From Paralichthys olivaceus (Eukaryota; Chordata; Actinopteri; Pleuronectiformes; Paralichthyidae): a DNA stretch of 64,000 nucleotides. How positions within the stretch are numbered: the first letter of the stretch is position 1; each line of letters opens with the position of its first letter. The notes under the pieces were generated by a model, which worked only from the letters and a program-made list of their open reading frames with translations, ran no database searches and was not told the origin of the DNA. The position numbers were made by a program, and so were the translations under genes. Shown here piece after piece: positions 27,101-39,479 of this stretch. The DNA lies in NCBI RefSeq assembly GCF_024713975.1, contig NC_091097.1, forward strand, positions 10,112,361-10,176,360, written 5' to 3'.

Positions 27101-27269
27101 TACCTCCACAAAGATCGAACAGTTCTCTTGTGAAACATCAGTTTTCTTCAGCTTGATTCCTTCACTATCCCTGTGAGAAACCAAATCTTAAAATATAACC
27201 AACTAGCATGTTAAATCTATTCTAGTTTGCCATTTTGTGGAGGTTTATATTCCTGTCATCATCCCTAAT

Positions 27270-27535
27270 ATGACCATATTGTATGTAAAGATGGATGACG
27301 CATCTTCAAACTATCTTGTATTCGGGTGCCGCCATCTTGCACTTTTGGCGTCATTTGGTGCCAGAGTCTGCACACTGGGTGCGGAACCAGGTTTGGTCTA
27401 TGTTCCATCTTAAAATGAAGGAGGCTGTATGTATGACCCATACAGCAGCCAGCCACCAGGGGCCAATCAAGAAGATGTGGCTTCACGTTTGAGGAGCTGT
27501 CATGTCGTCCACACAGTCTATGATTTGACTAATTC
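27270..27535 (+). repeat. Interspersed repeat common in percomorph fish
   Basis: The words 'gccgccatcttgcac', 'agccagccaccaggggcc', 'gctgtcatgtcgtccac' and 'acagtctatg' occur in this order. I recognise them as a frequent percomorph repeat unit. No ORF of its own. The family name and exact ends are not known. Confidence 0.5.
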
Positions 27536-27881
27536 TTGGCCAGGAGCAGTTGCCAAGCAACCACCATAGAATGGATGGTCAGACTAGCTGTTTCCCCCTC
27601 TTTCCAGTCTTTGGGCTAAGCTCACTGTAGCTTATGTAATGAATAGACATGAGGGGGGTGTAGCCTATGTCTTATCTAAATGTCCACCAGAAAAGAAATT
27701 GGCATTTTTCCATTTCTCTTCCTATTCCTTAAATGCGTAACAGTATATTAAGTATCATAAATTTAACTATTGGAACCGTATGCAGTAAGTCCAAAGTCTA
27801 AAAATGAACTGTGTCAATTCAGAAGTTTCACATTGTTTTCCACAGGTTGCTTTAAAGGAATAGATGACTGACAAATGATGA

Positions 27882-28200
27882 AGGGGTGGGTGCAGTGTTT
27901 GAGTCCACAGAACACTTTTGGAGTTTCAGAGGTAAACAGCGTTGCAGCCAAATCCAATACAATTGAAGTAAATGGTCACCACGTCTTCAGACGTAAAAAA
28001 AAATACAACAGAAAAAAACCTACATGCTGCTCCTGTGGTGTCATCCAAGTGTCTGTAAGCCTGGACGTTCAAATCCGACTCGTAACTGCATCATTTACAC
28101 CATGTTTTTAGCCCAAATATCCGTTGATATCCTCCTCTTTGTTACTGCTGCAGTTTGAGACCACATCAGTATTGTGGACTCAAACACTTCACCCACCCCT
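27882..28200. mobile_element. Short element with terminal inverted repeats (MITE-like)
   Basis: The left end (AGGGGTGGGTG at 27882, then AGTGTTTGAGTCCACA) is mirrored on the opposite strand at the right end, finishing at 28200. The inverted repeats are about 28 bp with one mismatch, and the element is 319 bp long. Flanking ACAAATG (left) and ACAAGTG (right) could be an imperfect 7-bp target-site duplication. There is no transposase, so it would be a non-autonomous DNA element. Superfamily unassigned. Confidence 0.6.
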
Positions 28201-30684
28201 ACAAGTGGAAAAGCTTTTAACTGTACAAGCGTCTGTCGAGGAAACAGGATAACGCTGACAAAGCACAGTTTTTAATGTGCTACATTAGTCTTAATGTTGT
28301 TTTTCTCCTTTAGGGGTTCAGCCAGACCAAAAGTATGAGGGTCAATACCACTCGCACATAGAGCATCGAACACCAGACCACCTATGTAGTCAGAACAGTT
28401 GGCTTGTGGTTTTAAAATGTTTTATCTGGCTGACAACCAGCTTTCACACACACAGCCTGAGACCACCGTAGTGTTTCTCAATGTGGGCTGCAGGATAATG
28501 AGGAGAGCAAGATTAGACGGGTTACCGTTAGTGTTCTAGAAATCTATATGCAAGCAAGTGTGTCAGAAGGAGGGCAGCATGTGGAGTAAAATCATAAATC
28601 CCTAAATCAACCATGAAAGTGTAGAAAGTCAGAGAGATTGAAAAAATATTCATAAAACAAAACCAATCCTGTAAAAGACCTCGAATATCATTGGTTGGGG
28701 ACTGTTTTTTTCTCAGTAGATATGGGGAAAAGAACATGGAGAAGAAATATCATGTAAGTAAGATAGAAAAGACCAGGAGCAGCATCAACTGATTGTTGTT
28801 GAGTGTAAGTTATCCTCTATCTTTGAGCCTCAATTTAGCTCTGGGGATACAAGTGGAACATGCAGGGCAGATGCTTGGAAAACAATCCCACTTTCCCTCC
28901 TCTTGGCTTTTTCACTCTTCAGAAAGGAGAGCAGAGAAATAAAATTAAAAAAAACACACACACTAACAATGAAATCCCAGCATCAGCTAAATATCAAACA
29001 TGGCCCTGGAAGCAGTGCAGAGGAGCTGCATGGTGCAGGATGTTCCATCCAGAGGTTGTGGTTGTGGCTGCGGAAGAAGTTGGATGGAGCCAGAAGTGCA
29101 TGAGACTGGTAAGTGGAGGCAGATGAGAGTGTCGTACCCTCCCTCCCATTAGACCTCCCACTTTCACTCCCCCAACCACAAGCAGTTAAACCCCAAAACT
29201 TCCCATTAATAACACTAGTGATGTTGTCTCACTCATTAGATGTGACTGGATGGGAAGTGCAGTTGTTTCGTGGAGGAACCTCTTTTTCTTATAGGAAAAC
29301 AGCAAAGTTATTATAATGATATGTTTTTACAGTTATGGTAGGATTTTCATGGTGATCATAATAACAAACCGAGACCGATGCAACGCTTGGATTCTCCCTG
29401 TCATTTAGCATATAATCCAATTATTTACCCTTCAGCCTCTTTGAAAGTCTACATTCAAATTGATGTTTGCACCTCTCACCTGTTGATGCCTACTGCTGCA
29501 GAAAAACCATCCGAGAAACCACATCACTTTTTCAGCCAGAGCCTGTGCAGTGATTGGAATTTGTCCCCATCTTGCCAAACATTATTCACTGTTTGTGCCA
29601 GTGGGCCACCCAGTGGACACGAGCAGGGAGTGCAGCCTCTCTCACAAACCTGACTAAAGTGAATGTGGAAGCAGTTAAAGCAGAGTATGACGTGTAAGAG
29701 AGATCAGGAGAAAGGCAAAAAGTGAGGCCAGCTTAAAAGGTAAGAGATGATATGCTTACAATTTCATCCATAATACTGTCAGACAGACAGACAGACAGAA
29801 AGCAGAACAAACAGTCACTATGAATAATTTTCAGGCAACTTTCAAACTATATCCTCCAGTGCTTTCTATCAGCTTTCACCATCATGCATAATTTCAGCCA
29901 AGATTAGAACCTGCAAAGCCTTTTCTGTGTCATTCGTAGGAAGAACATTTTCCAGATGAGGCTCACTGTTTACTTAACCTTGCGTTACCGCACTTAATCG
30001 GTTCCCTGAATTTATTTTCTAATCTGAAGAAATCCTGGAGTCAGGAAAATGTCTCTTTGTGTCTGTGATCTAGTGGGTTTAAAACAGTAATATCACATGT
30101 TTATTTGACTGCAACATGTTAATGAAGCTCTATTTCACCTATATTAAACAAATATGCTTGTGCGTCATCACTATTCAGGTAAAATGGCCTGTTCTCCTTC
30201 TCTTACTCTCCTCCTCCCCCTCTCTGTTTCTCATAATCAATTCCTCTGGACTGATCCCCACTTTCCCCTTACATGTGTGAAGTGATGCGGACAGAATACC
30301 TGAGATTTCAGCTATATAGCTGAGAGAAGAAATTGTTCTTTCTGTTTGACCGCTCAAACTTTTCTGCTCTTCCCTTTTTTTCCTCTCAGCTGCTGAGCTG
30401 ACTTTCTAAATGTGACTAAACTCTCTTGCTTCCAACCCTCAGACATTGTTCTCATCTGTCCCCTCTCCTGGAAAAAAAACAACTCCAACTTAATTGTGCC
30501 AGCTTGGCGACCAGCTGCCTTTCTGACCCTATCTGCCCCTTCAGACCATTGCTGATGATCCGCTGCTCTATTTACCGACTCTCCAAAATCAGCTTCTGTG
30601 AGACATGAGGCCTGGTTGCCATCTGCACTCAGCAAAATCAACAAAAGGTGGTCCGCTTCCGAAAATGAAACCAGCTCTTGACCC

Positions 30685-30740
30685 ATGTGATTTGTGGATA
30701 TGGGCTATACAAATCGAATTTGATTGGTTGATTGACATAC
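30685..30740 (+). repeat. Degenerate retroelement 3' tail
   Basis: 'gatatgggctatacaaat' followed by 'tttgattggttgattg' has the form of a teleost SINE/LINE tail with a degenerate short-repeat end. The body upstream is not confidently delimited. Confidence 0.4.
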
Positions 30741-31899
30741 ATGTATATTTAAGTGTGACCTAGCCAACAGGTGTCACATTAACATTTTATGAATCAACAC
30801 AAGCTCAGTATAGCTAATCTTCTATTAGCTGCTCGTGAAATTGCCAGTTTTAAACAGTTTTACATAGGTAATATAGGGTGTGACAAAAGCCTGCTTCTGT
30901 AATCCATCAATCCTAAAATAATGTTACAGAGAAGTGGGCCCACCACGTCCAGCCTTGAGGCACAGGTGACAGATACACTGCTGTGCGAAACATACACCCA
31001 CTCCACATGGCTCTGCATTTGTCACATTCAAAGCCCTGAAGCTGTAGATAGCAACCCCGTCCCTGCAGACAGTGCTCTAGCTTCGGCCTGGACTTCGCTC
31101 TCCCCTCTGGCTGCCTGAGGATGAAGTGATATATATATATAGAGAGAGAGATATAAAGATATATACACTGTTTTATCAGTAGATTATACGGCAGATGTTT
31201 GCTGCAGCAGATGGTTACTGTATATCTGAAATTATAGAAGGCGTCTGCACTTAATCCATCCAAAGAAACACTACACCGGCTTACACCATATCAAACACGT
31301 CTCCATAGTCACAATTTGGACACATAGATTAGTTCAAATTATGTTAATGTTACTCCTTGCCCAGGAGCACAGGGTCTGCTCTGTTTCCCTCTTATTGAGA
31401 GTGAAGGCCCACGTTTTTTTTTGACCTTATCTGAAAGTAATTGTTGCATTGAGGATGAACATTAATCAAGCAAGGAGCACTGTCTCTCCTTGTATGTGGA
31501 TAATCGACAATCAATACAGATCAGTAGGAAAACTGTTTTACAAATATGTAGATGGAAAAACAAAGAAAGGCTACGTGCAGTGTGTTTTCACAACGCTTAA
31601 GAGTAAGAGCCACTCAACCTGCAGGTGAACAAATGCTGCAAAAACGAATCAGTGGTTTCCATGACAACACATTGTGGTCGTTCCACACTGTACTTCTTTT
31701 GCCGTCCAAACTTTCCTTTTTCTTAAAAAATCAGCACTCGTGCCAGTTCAGTTCCTGGAAGAGAAGAGGCAGAGAAAAGGAGGAATCTGATGAAGCACGG
31801 TGACAGTCCCCGGGTGACAGATCATGTCTTGCGTCTCTGTCCCTCCCGCCCGCCTCCTCCTCTCCTTGTCCAGACAGGGTTGGGCCAAACAGCAGGTGG

Positions 31900-31997
31900 T
31901 GCAGAAGAGAAGACCGCACTTGGGACATATACACCACTGGTTCTCTGACTTCTGTACCGGACATCATGGAACACCAGCAAATCACAAATGTTTCTAA
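31900..31997 (+). other. gper1: Candidate 5' untranslated exon of gper1
   Basis: A moderately GC-rich segment ends in a good donor (TTTCTAA|GTAAGT). It lies about 1.4 kb before an exon with an excellent acceptor and a further donor. An upstream ATG at 31966 would, after splicing to 33415, give a 24-codon open frame ending in TGA near 33455. GPER1 genes usually have untranslated exons and an intronless coding region, which fits. The start is approximate and linkage to gper1 is inferred. Confidence 0.35.
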
Positions 31998-32400
31998 GTA
32001 AGTGCTGTTTTTGGTTCTCACGTCATTGTCATTGTTTGTGTTCATAATGTTTTGCTCGTGTCTTTTATTTGCACTCAATGTTAACAGTGAAAAAACAGTT
32101 TATACACTCAGTCAATACTTATTTATTAATCTATACAGCTTGAAAGGTGTAGATGAGGAAATCACTCTAGTCTTATGATTCCAGTTAGATGATGAATCAT
32201 GTCATCAACTAGCATCAACTCGCTCTTTATCATGTATCATTGCATGTGGGTGTCTGTGGTTTGTCAGAGAGCATGTTTACATGATCTTAGGTCTCACTGA
32301 CTTCGGTAAAGAAGAAAAATGTGCAGATGTAAACATGCTCAGACTGTTTTAAACTGTTTTAAAAAGTGTCTCACAAAAGATCCCAAGAGAAGGACAGCTC

Positions 32401-32452
<52 letters not shown>
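32401..32452. repeat. Compound (TA)n(GA)n microsatellite
   Basis: About ten TA units followed by about sixteen GA units. A smaller similar tract is at about 31129-31150. It lies in the presumed first intron of gper1. Confidence 0.95.
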
Positions 32453-32456
<4 letters not shown>

Positions 32457-33414
32457 ATTTGAACAAAATAATAAGCAGTGAATAATAATAATAATGAATA
32501 AATAAATAAATAACAGGAATGTTATGAATTACTAATGAAATACTACTTTGTTGGGTCATAGAACTATTTTAGCTCAAAATTCTTAAAGTTTATTTTACAC
32601 TCTGAACATTAAAAAGGAAAACCTGTACGTTTCTCATGCTGTAATATATATATGTATATACATGATTTATTTACTTTAGAGTATCATTTAAATATTTCAA
32701 AACTGCAGAAGATGTGTACAGTATTTTTTGTAACGATGTACAGGCACATCGTTACTTTATTGACTTTGACTCTCATGTGTACACATGGACATGTGCTGAT
32801 CTGCTGCTGTGAAAACAGCTGTTAATAGGAATACATTCATATTGCAAGCTGTTTACTGTAGTCGGAGTAAAACCCTTGGGTCAGTGAACATGTGTGTCAG
32901 TCATGTTTACCAACTAGACCTCATCCTTATATCACTTGGGAAAGTCTAGTATCTTTGGGGCCTTATTATGGAGGAAGAGGATTGTTGGATTTTCTGTTAA
33001 ATACATGAAAAACCGAGTGTGATGTGTTTGGGCTGTGATCCGCAGGTTTCAGAGGTCTGTTAAATTTAAGGGTCAATTTTTTTTTTTAATCTCAGAAATT
33101 AATAGTCATCGAGGCCGGTTTGAGTGAGCTCAGATTGGCTGAGGATTTCTCAGATGGAATTTCAATGCATCTGTTTAAGTCCGAAGCTTGAATGTTAATG
33201 TGCTCACGTAGTTGTGTGCCATGTCATTTCAAGCCCCTTTAAAAAACTCCCCAAAGTAAAGTTGTAATTCTCATACCTGATTTTCAAGATTTCAACAAAA
33301 ATGAGGATCCGTTTTTTTCTAATTTGAATGCACAACAGGATGGCTTTTTTTTCCAAGTCTCGACACCTAATTCTCTCCCATGTCCTCTTTTTTTTCCTCC
33401 CCTCCTCTCCACAG

Positions 33415-33574
33415 CTCAGGTGTCACAGCAGTAGCGTCTCTGGCCGAGGCTCGCTGAATAAAGATGCACATGGACTTGGAGAGACAAAGCTGCACTCAAA
33501 TGAGATGACTCAAAAGAGGAGAAAGAAAATCACCTTATAACCTCAGGTCAACAGTTTGGGACGACGTGAACGAT
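33415..33574 (+). other. gper1: Candidate second 5' untranslated exon of gper1
   Basis: Preceded by a long pure-pyrimidine tract and CAG (TCCTCCCCTCCTCTCCACAG) and ended by a consensus donor (GAT|GTGAGT). It would splice to an acceptor shortly upstream of the receptor start, either at 33741 or at 33810 (CAGCTACAG). Short frames in it do not extend into the receptor. Confidence 0.5.
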
Positions 33575-33858
33575 GTGAGTTAATATCAAAAAGGACAAAG
33601 TCGTTTTTTTTAAGACATGGAGGTGCGTTTCGCGCGTGTCAGGAATCTTTTGGTAGATGAACCCTGACAACAGCATGGAGTCAGACAAGCGGTAAATGTT
33701 TCTGCCCCACTCATCTGACTTGTGTCAGCATGTCAACGCAGCATAGATGATTTACCCTTACAAGAGACTCAACTGGGAGCTAACCTGGTCTGATGATGTA
33801 GCAGCTACAGGTGACTTAGATGTGGCCTATGATTCAAGACAGTGCAACCACAGTCAGT

Positions 33859-34923
33859 ATGGAAGTGCAGACAACCTCTCTGGTCTGGATATACGTGAAC
33901 AGGACAGAACAACTGAACTCTTCATATGAATACAACACGACGGATCTGACTGAAAACTCAGACACCTACCAGTCTTACACGATTGGTCTCTTCCTATCCT
34001 GCCTGTACACCATCCTCCTCTTTCCTATTGGATTTATTGGTAACATCTTAATCCTGGTGGTCAACCTAAACCACAGAGAGAAGATGACCATCCCTGACCT
34101 TTATTTCGTTAACCTGGCAGTGGCCGACCTCATCCTGGTGGCGGATTCTCTCATCGAGGTCTTCAATCTGAACGAGAAGTATTACGACTACGCCGTCCTC
34201 TGCACCTTCATGTCCCTTTTCCTGCAGGTCAACATGTACAGCAGCATCTTCTTCCTCACGTGGATGAGCTTTGACCGCTACATAGCCTTGGCTAGCTCCA
34301 TTAGCAGCAGCCCGCTGAGGACTATGCAGCACGCCAAGCTCAGCTGTGGCCTCATCTGGATGGCCTCCATCCTGGCCACGCTGCTCCCCTTCACCATTGT
34401 GCAGACCCAGCACAGGGGTGAGGTGCACTTCTGCTTTGCCAATGTCTTTGAGATCCAGTGGCTGGAGGTGACCATTGGCTTTTTGGTGCCCTTCTCCATC
34501 ATTGGTCTGTGCTACTCTCTGATTGGACGCATCCTCATGAGGGCCCAGAAGCATCGTGGCTTGTGGCCACGGCGGCAGAAAGCCCTGCGCATGATCGTGG
34601 TGGTGGTTCTGGTGTTCTTCATCTGCTGGCTGCCAGAGAACGTCTTCATCAGCATCCAGCTGCTGCAGGGCACAGCTGACCCATCGCAGAGGATTGCTAC
34701 CACCCTGTGGCATGACTATCCGCTCACAGGCCACATTGTTAACCTGGCAGCTTTCTCCAACAGCTGCCTCAACCCCATTATCTACAGCTTTCTAGGAGAA
34801 ACCTTCAGAGACAAGCTGCGGCTCTTCATTAAGCAGAAGGCCAGCTGGTCAGTAGTGAACCGCTTCTGCCGCCACAGCCTTGATTTACACCTCCCTGTCA
34901 GGAGTGTGGTGTCAGAGGTGTGA
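33859..34923 (+). CDS. gper1: G protein-coupled estrogen receptor 1
   Basis: An intronless 354-residue class A GPCR, matching the length of fish Gper. GPER1 is a membrane receptor for estradiol acting through Gs/cAMP and EGFR transactivation; in fish it takes part in holding oocytes in meiotic arrest. Visible marks: N-terminal sequons at N14, N20 and N26; the disulfide pair C115 and C192; DRY at 139-141; CWLP at 256-259 in TM6; NPIIY at 305-309 in TM7. The C-terminus SEV is a class I PDZ-ligand form. The ATG at 33859 is chosen because fish Gper proteins begin with a MExQTT-type word. Two upstream in-frame ATGs (33820, 33829) would add 13 or 10 residues with no family support. Coding GC content is far above the flanks. 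Confidence 0.97.
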   Translation: MEVQTTSLVWIYVNRTEQLNSSYEYNTTDLTENSDTYQSYTIGLFLSCLYTILLFPIGFIGNILILVVNLNHREKMTIPDLYFVNLAVADLILVADSLIEVFNLNEKYYDYAVLCTFMSLFLQVNMYSSIFFLTWMSFDRYIALASSISSSPLRTMQHAKLSCGLIWMASILATLLPFTIVQTQHRGEVHFCFANVFEIQWLEVTIGFLVPFSIIGLCYSLIGRILMRAQKHRGLWPRRQKALRMIVVVVLVFFICWLPENVFISIQLLQGTADPSQRIATTLWHDYPLTGHIVNLAAFSNSCLNPIIYSFLGETFRDKLRLFIKQKASWSVVNRFCRHSLDLHLPVRSVVSEV

Positions 34924-35811
34924 CTGTTTAGAAGAGGGACAACCGTTATGAAACCGAGGCTGCAGAATATGTTTTAAAAAAGGGAAATCTTCATATCAAC
35001 GTGATATATCGACTAGGGTGAAATATTACCTCAGATTTTTTTCTGCTGTCGATTAGCTTTGCCTCATAGTGACTCAGTTAACCTGCTCACTTTCTGAACA
35101 AAACAACAAAAGCATCAGGAATGTGCACTCAAAGGATGACAATGACTCGATGTGTGTATCTTGTCAAATACATAACAATTCACATACAGTACTTAAAGCA
35201 ATTTTCATGCTGATCTGCATCTTGGACTGTTTTCTTTAATTGCATTTGGTGTGTTATTCCTTCAAAACGTTGGCAAGTTTGGTAAGGCAGGCAACAACAA
35301 GTGAAATGCCAGCAAAATGTCAGCATCCACCCCAGGAGCACAGCCTGTGTGCAGATGTATCTAATGCATATCGCTGAGTCTCAGAAGAAGAGGAACAGTG
35401 TAAGTGTGTGAGACAGACAGTAATGGAACATTTTACATGAGTGACCTCTCATATAAATCTTCCAGGACCTTTTCCGGGTATGTGTTAGAAACGCAAAAAC
35501 AACATACTGACAGGAAATAAGGCGTCATATAAAATCTAATCAGGGCATCCATTTTAGCTGCAGGACAAGGGTCATTTCAGGTGAAATGATGATGATGTTA
35601 AAAACAACAATCGTGGCCTTTTTTTAAGAATACCAGTTCAGGACATCATAGGTAAGGAACAAATCTGAATCTGAATATAATACAGCACCAGTTTTACTTT
35701 TTTTAGTTACACTTTTATTTTCCTCTGATGGGAAAACAAATGGCATTATGTATATCAAACAATCTTTGGACAATGCAAACAAATGTTCGCAAATGTGTTT
35801 CTCTATTTGAA

Positions 35812-35817
35812 AATAAA
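35812..35817 (+). terminator. gper1: Probable poly(A) signal of gper1
   Basis: AATAAA in 'tgaaaataaagaaaatgcc', about 0.9 kb after the gper1 stop codon. Confidence 0.4.
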
Positions 35818-38800
35818 GAAAATGCCACATTTTCAAGGAATTTAAAGTGTAAATTGTTAATTCCAATAACAAAAACCTATTTTTTCAGATATACTTTTTT
35901 AGATAAACAGAATTTAAATCATTTTTGCACACAAGGGTTTAAGGGTTTAAGATGATATATAATACATATAAAGACTGATGTAGCTGCTGCACCATTTATT
36001 TCCTACTTGTAATATTTAAACATCTGGTCAAGCAATTAGGTGAGTTAAGAATATAAATATGTGATGCCGATTTTTGGGCATTCATATGTTGTGGTAATGT
36101 GGGAATCGGTGAGTGCTCATTGCAAAGAAGGCTGAGTTATTACCCCACCTGTCAGTTCCCGTTTGCATGATGGCAGAGTGAAGAGGCAGGTGTTGTTTCA
36201 AGGGGATGAGACTGGGTAAACACATCATTCAATGTTGATAACATGAGGCAGCTTCAATCTTCTGTTCTTACCTGTCTTAACATATTTTACACTGATAAAT
36301 AGCAATGGCAAAATCTGGATGAAAGTAATGGGCCTGCAAAGAAATAGTTTCTAAGAAAAAAGTCTTCATCTGCACATTTGTGGCCTGTTTTTCTGACAGT
36401 GAACTGATTCAACTAATTCTTTGAAATTCCTTTAATGCAAAAACTGACATATATCATCCACAAAGCCATCACTGGACATGCAGACTCTCTTGATTCAAGT
36501 GTGTTTGGCTGAACGAAGATGTTCATGAATGCATTCATCACAGGTTAATGTCATGTACATCACCAGGCTACACAGGTGCAGTATAAACATTTTGTGTCCT
36601 ATGAGAGGCCTGATTGAAGAGGTTTCATAAAACCTGTCATAAAGTTTTACAGCCTGGCTGTTTGTTGATCCGTCAGGACAAACGTTATAATTACGTTTTC
36701 TGTAATATCCTTTTTAAAATACACTCTTGCCGACAGTCATCTGTCTACACTGAAATATGACCGGGTCACAATAATATTATTTATATATTTTGCAAACCTG
36801 ACATTTTCATCTACAACACCTGCAGTGCATTAGGGATATTCAATAAATGAGGGTGTTTTTTTGTATGGACTGGAAGAATACAGAAATACACAGTCATGTC
36901 TTGGATGAAGCTCATTCCTTATATATAAAATCTGTGTATTGCCAGCCTGTGGTGGGTCTGTGCTGTGTTTGTGCATGAGGCAGCCAGAGATAATGGCGTG
37001 ACTGGGAGAAACAGGAGTCCAAACCACAAACTGTTATTCCAGCTGTAACCGACCCAGCAGCCTGGGAAAGCAGCACTGAGGATAGTTTGAGCGATTGTTT
37101 ATTAGAGGTCTGCAAAAAATGTCAAACTTGTTGCGGTGCATGTCACTAAAGATTCTTTCTGATGTTTCCATTTCACAAATTCATGTCCCATCCTCACCAT
37201 GCAAACTGCCACTCAGCCATGTTTCTCTCCTCACAAAGATAGGTTTGAGTGTTTGGATTTACAGGATGTGTGGAGGCTAAAATCATTTGTTAACAGAAAC
37301 TGTTTCTAACAAAGACACATCAACAAGAGGAAAGGTGGGTAACAGTGTGATCAGAGCTGTCAACACCAACACCAGAGCCCAGGCCCTCCAAGTTCAAACT
37401 TAAAGAGAGGAAAGGATCATCTTTACATTACACAAACGCACATGTACACACATACAGACACACACACAAAGAGATGCTGTGAGAAGAGGCTGACAGTGGA
37501 CTGTGTGTACAGCTGAGGCTACCGAGGAAGGTCAAAGGTTTGTGGCAACTGACGTCACAGAAAGGAAAAAGGGTGTGACTTTTACCCTCGCTTGCATCCA
37601 CAATGCTTCCACTGGATGATGCTACACAATAATGAACTTGATAGCAAAAGTCAAACTAGTAAAAGAGCATAATGTATATTTTTGTGTATGTCATCCTTCT
37701 ATAAATTACATATGGTTAATAATGAGGTTGATTTACATGGTTGCAAAACCAAATGATGAAGGTAATATAATTTAGAGACAAATCCTGAAGCTTTTTAATG
37801 ACTAAATTTGACAGTAAAAACATGACAAACAGTGCAGGCATGAGGAGAGCATTTTCCTCATTGTGTCCCTGCAGTGATGCTCAAAGGCATCAAGTGCAAA
37901 TACATAGAGTGCATAAGGTCAAAGTTGCAATAATGTGTCAAGCCTACAAAAACACAATCAAAATCTTTATGTTTCTGCATAAAGGTGACCACATTATCTT
38001 ACGTAAGAAAAGGTAAAGTGGACAGGGGGTGGGGCATGTCAAAGTAATTACAAGTGGATAGACCAGGCTTATGCATAATTACAAGGAAATGCACTCAGTG
38101 GACCTCAGCAGCTGAATCATGGATTAGACATATAATTGCATTTGTAAATTAAAACCCTTACGGGGAAAAGAGCTGAATACAACAAATTAACTTTCCAGAT
38201 TCAGAGGGAAAGAAAGGGGATTGGAGTTTGACGTGCTTCAGCAGTGATGAGGCAGGCCCCATCAAACTCCCTGATGCCAGGGTGCTGCTTGTGTATTTGC
38301 ACATTAAGGCAATTTGAAAATAGAATAAATAATTGTTAACACAGAGGCATGTATCAGCAGAGTCCAGTTTGGAATAAGACTCCAAAACCTAAAAAATAGA
38401 ATTGTATCACTAACTGCAAACGTCAGATATATTTACAGACACCTGTCACCAGGTTTTGAACGTGCCCACCTGTGAGCGCCTCACATGAAGAAGACACGTG
38501 AGGCCTTTCACACCTCCCCCACCCTCGCTCATTCACCTTCATTAGCTTTTACTGTGATATTCCCACAGGCTAAACAAAGTCACATTCACCCACATATGTC
38601 TCACTTTCCTAATCAGGATGCAACTTGTGAAAGCTGTTAAAATGTCTCAGTAAATCGTAGAAGGTGCCTTTGTTATTAATGGTCGGGGGGATGCACCCGC
38701 AAAACATATAAAGCTTTCGTTTCCTGGTGTTGAGGGTATAAAACCCAAGGAAGATATTAATCACAAAAACATTTTCTAGTATAGAATGTTGGCATAAATA

Positions 38801-39205
38801 TACTGTAAATGTAACAATTTAAATCCACTTAAAAGATCCTCAGTTATGACACTGATTATTTAGGTTGCTGTTCAACTTGTGTATTTAAAACTTTACATTT
38901 TAATTGTCTTTAATGCAGCTGGTGAGGTTTTCCATAACTGACAACCTTTTATTGATCATACGTTGATTGTATGTTATTGCTCCTGTGGTGGTGAGTCCTA
39001 TATTTTTAGACAGATTTAAGCTCAGGTTAAGATCATGTAAGTATTGTTTTTGTAAATGGGAACTTTATATGAAAATGTCAAAGTTAATTACACAACAAAT
39101 TGACAAAAGTGTAACAATCTTCTTTGAATGTGAATATACTATTACCATAAAATAATATATGGTAAATGATGCTTCTAATTTAGACTATAGTTTAAAGAAA
39201 TACAG

Positions 39206-39262
39206 TAGATAGATAGACAGATAGATAGACAGATAGATGGATGGATAAATAGATAGATGAAG
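39206..39262. repeat. (GATA)n-type tetranucleotide repeat
   Basis: Imperfect GATA units interspersed with GACA and GATG. Confidence 0.9.
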
Positions 39263-39289
39263 ATAATGTTGACATATTGAATAAGCTGT

Positions 39290-39400
39290 TGTTCCATTCA
39301 ATTTTATTTGTATAGCACCAAATCTTAATTTGCATTATGTCAAGGCACACTCTACATATAGGTCAAGACCTTGTTGAATTTATTACATCTTGAATTATGA
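39290..39400 (+). repeat. Degenerate teleost interspersed repeat tail
   Basis: 'ttcaattttatttgtatagc' then 'accaaatc' and 'aaggcacactctacatat' follow the order of a very common teleost repeat end. Recognition is from pattern memory. Confidence 0.45.
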
Positions 39401-39479
39401 AATCAACAATCTCTGTATTTACATGTTTGTTTTCTCACAATTAAAAAAGATGTAATTAAAAAGGTTTTAGTTGAGGTGG

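Larger units (their letters stand above)
24145..31800. other. Intergenic region between gpr146 and gper1
   Basis: No protein gene is recognised. It contains one inverted-repeat element (27882-28200), two interspersed repeat fragments, a (CAGA)n tract at about 29787 and AT-rich DNA. A consensus donor (GAGACTG|GTAAGTGG) at 29108 follows an exon-like stretch from about 28860. That might be a further 5' exon of gper1 or a noncoding RNA, but there is no matching partner to prove it. Confidence 0.5.
35835..39470. other. Intergenic region between gper1 and unkl
   Basis: AT-rich DNA with only short, unrecognised ORFs. It ends with a degenerate GATA/GACA simple repeat (39206-39262), an interspersed repeat tail and a G run just before the unkl CpG island. 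Confidence 0.6.

Noticed and set aside
34066..34734. 222-residue minus-strand ORF inside gper1
   Set aside because: Antisense shadow of a GC-rich coding region; no independent promoter or domain.
1..39470. Exons of C7orf50, which surrounds GPR146 and GPER1 in human
   Set aside because: I looked for its conserved C-terminal words (such as KNWRFQKTRQ) on both strands and saw none; it may lie outside the window or be too diverged to spot by eye.
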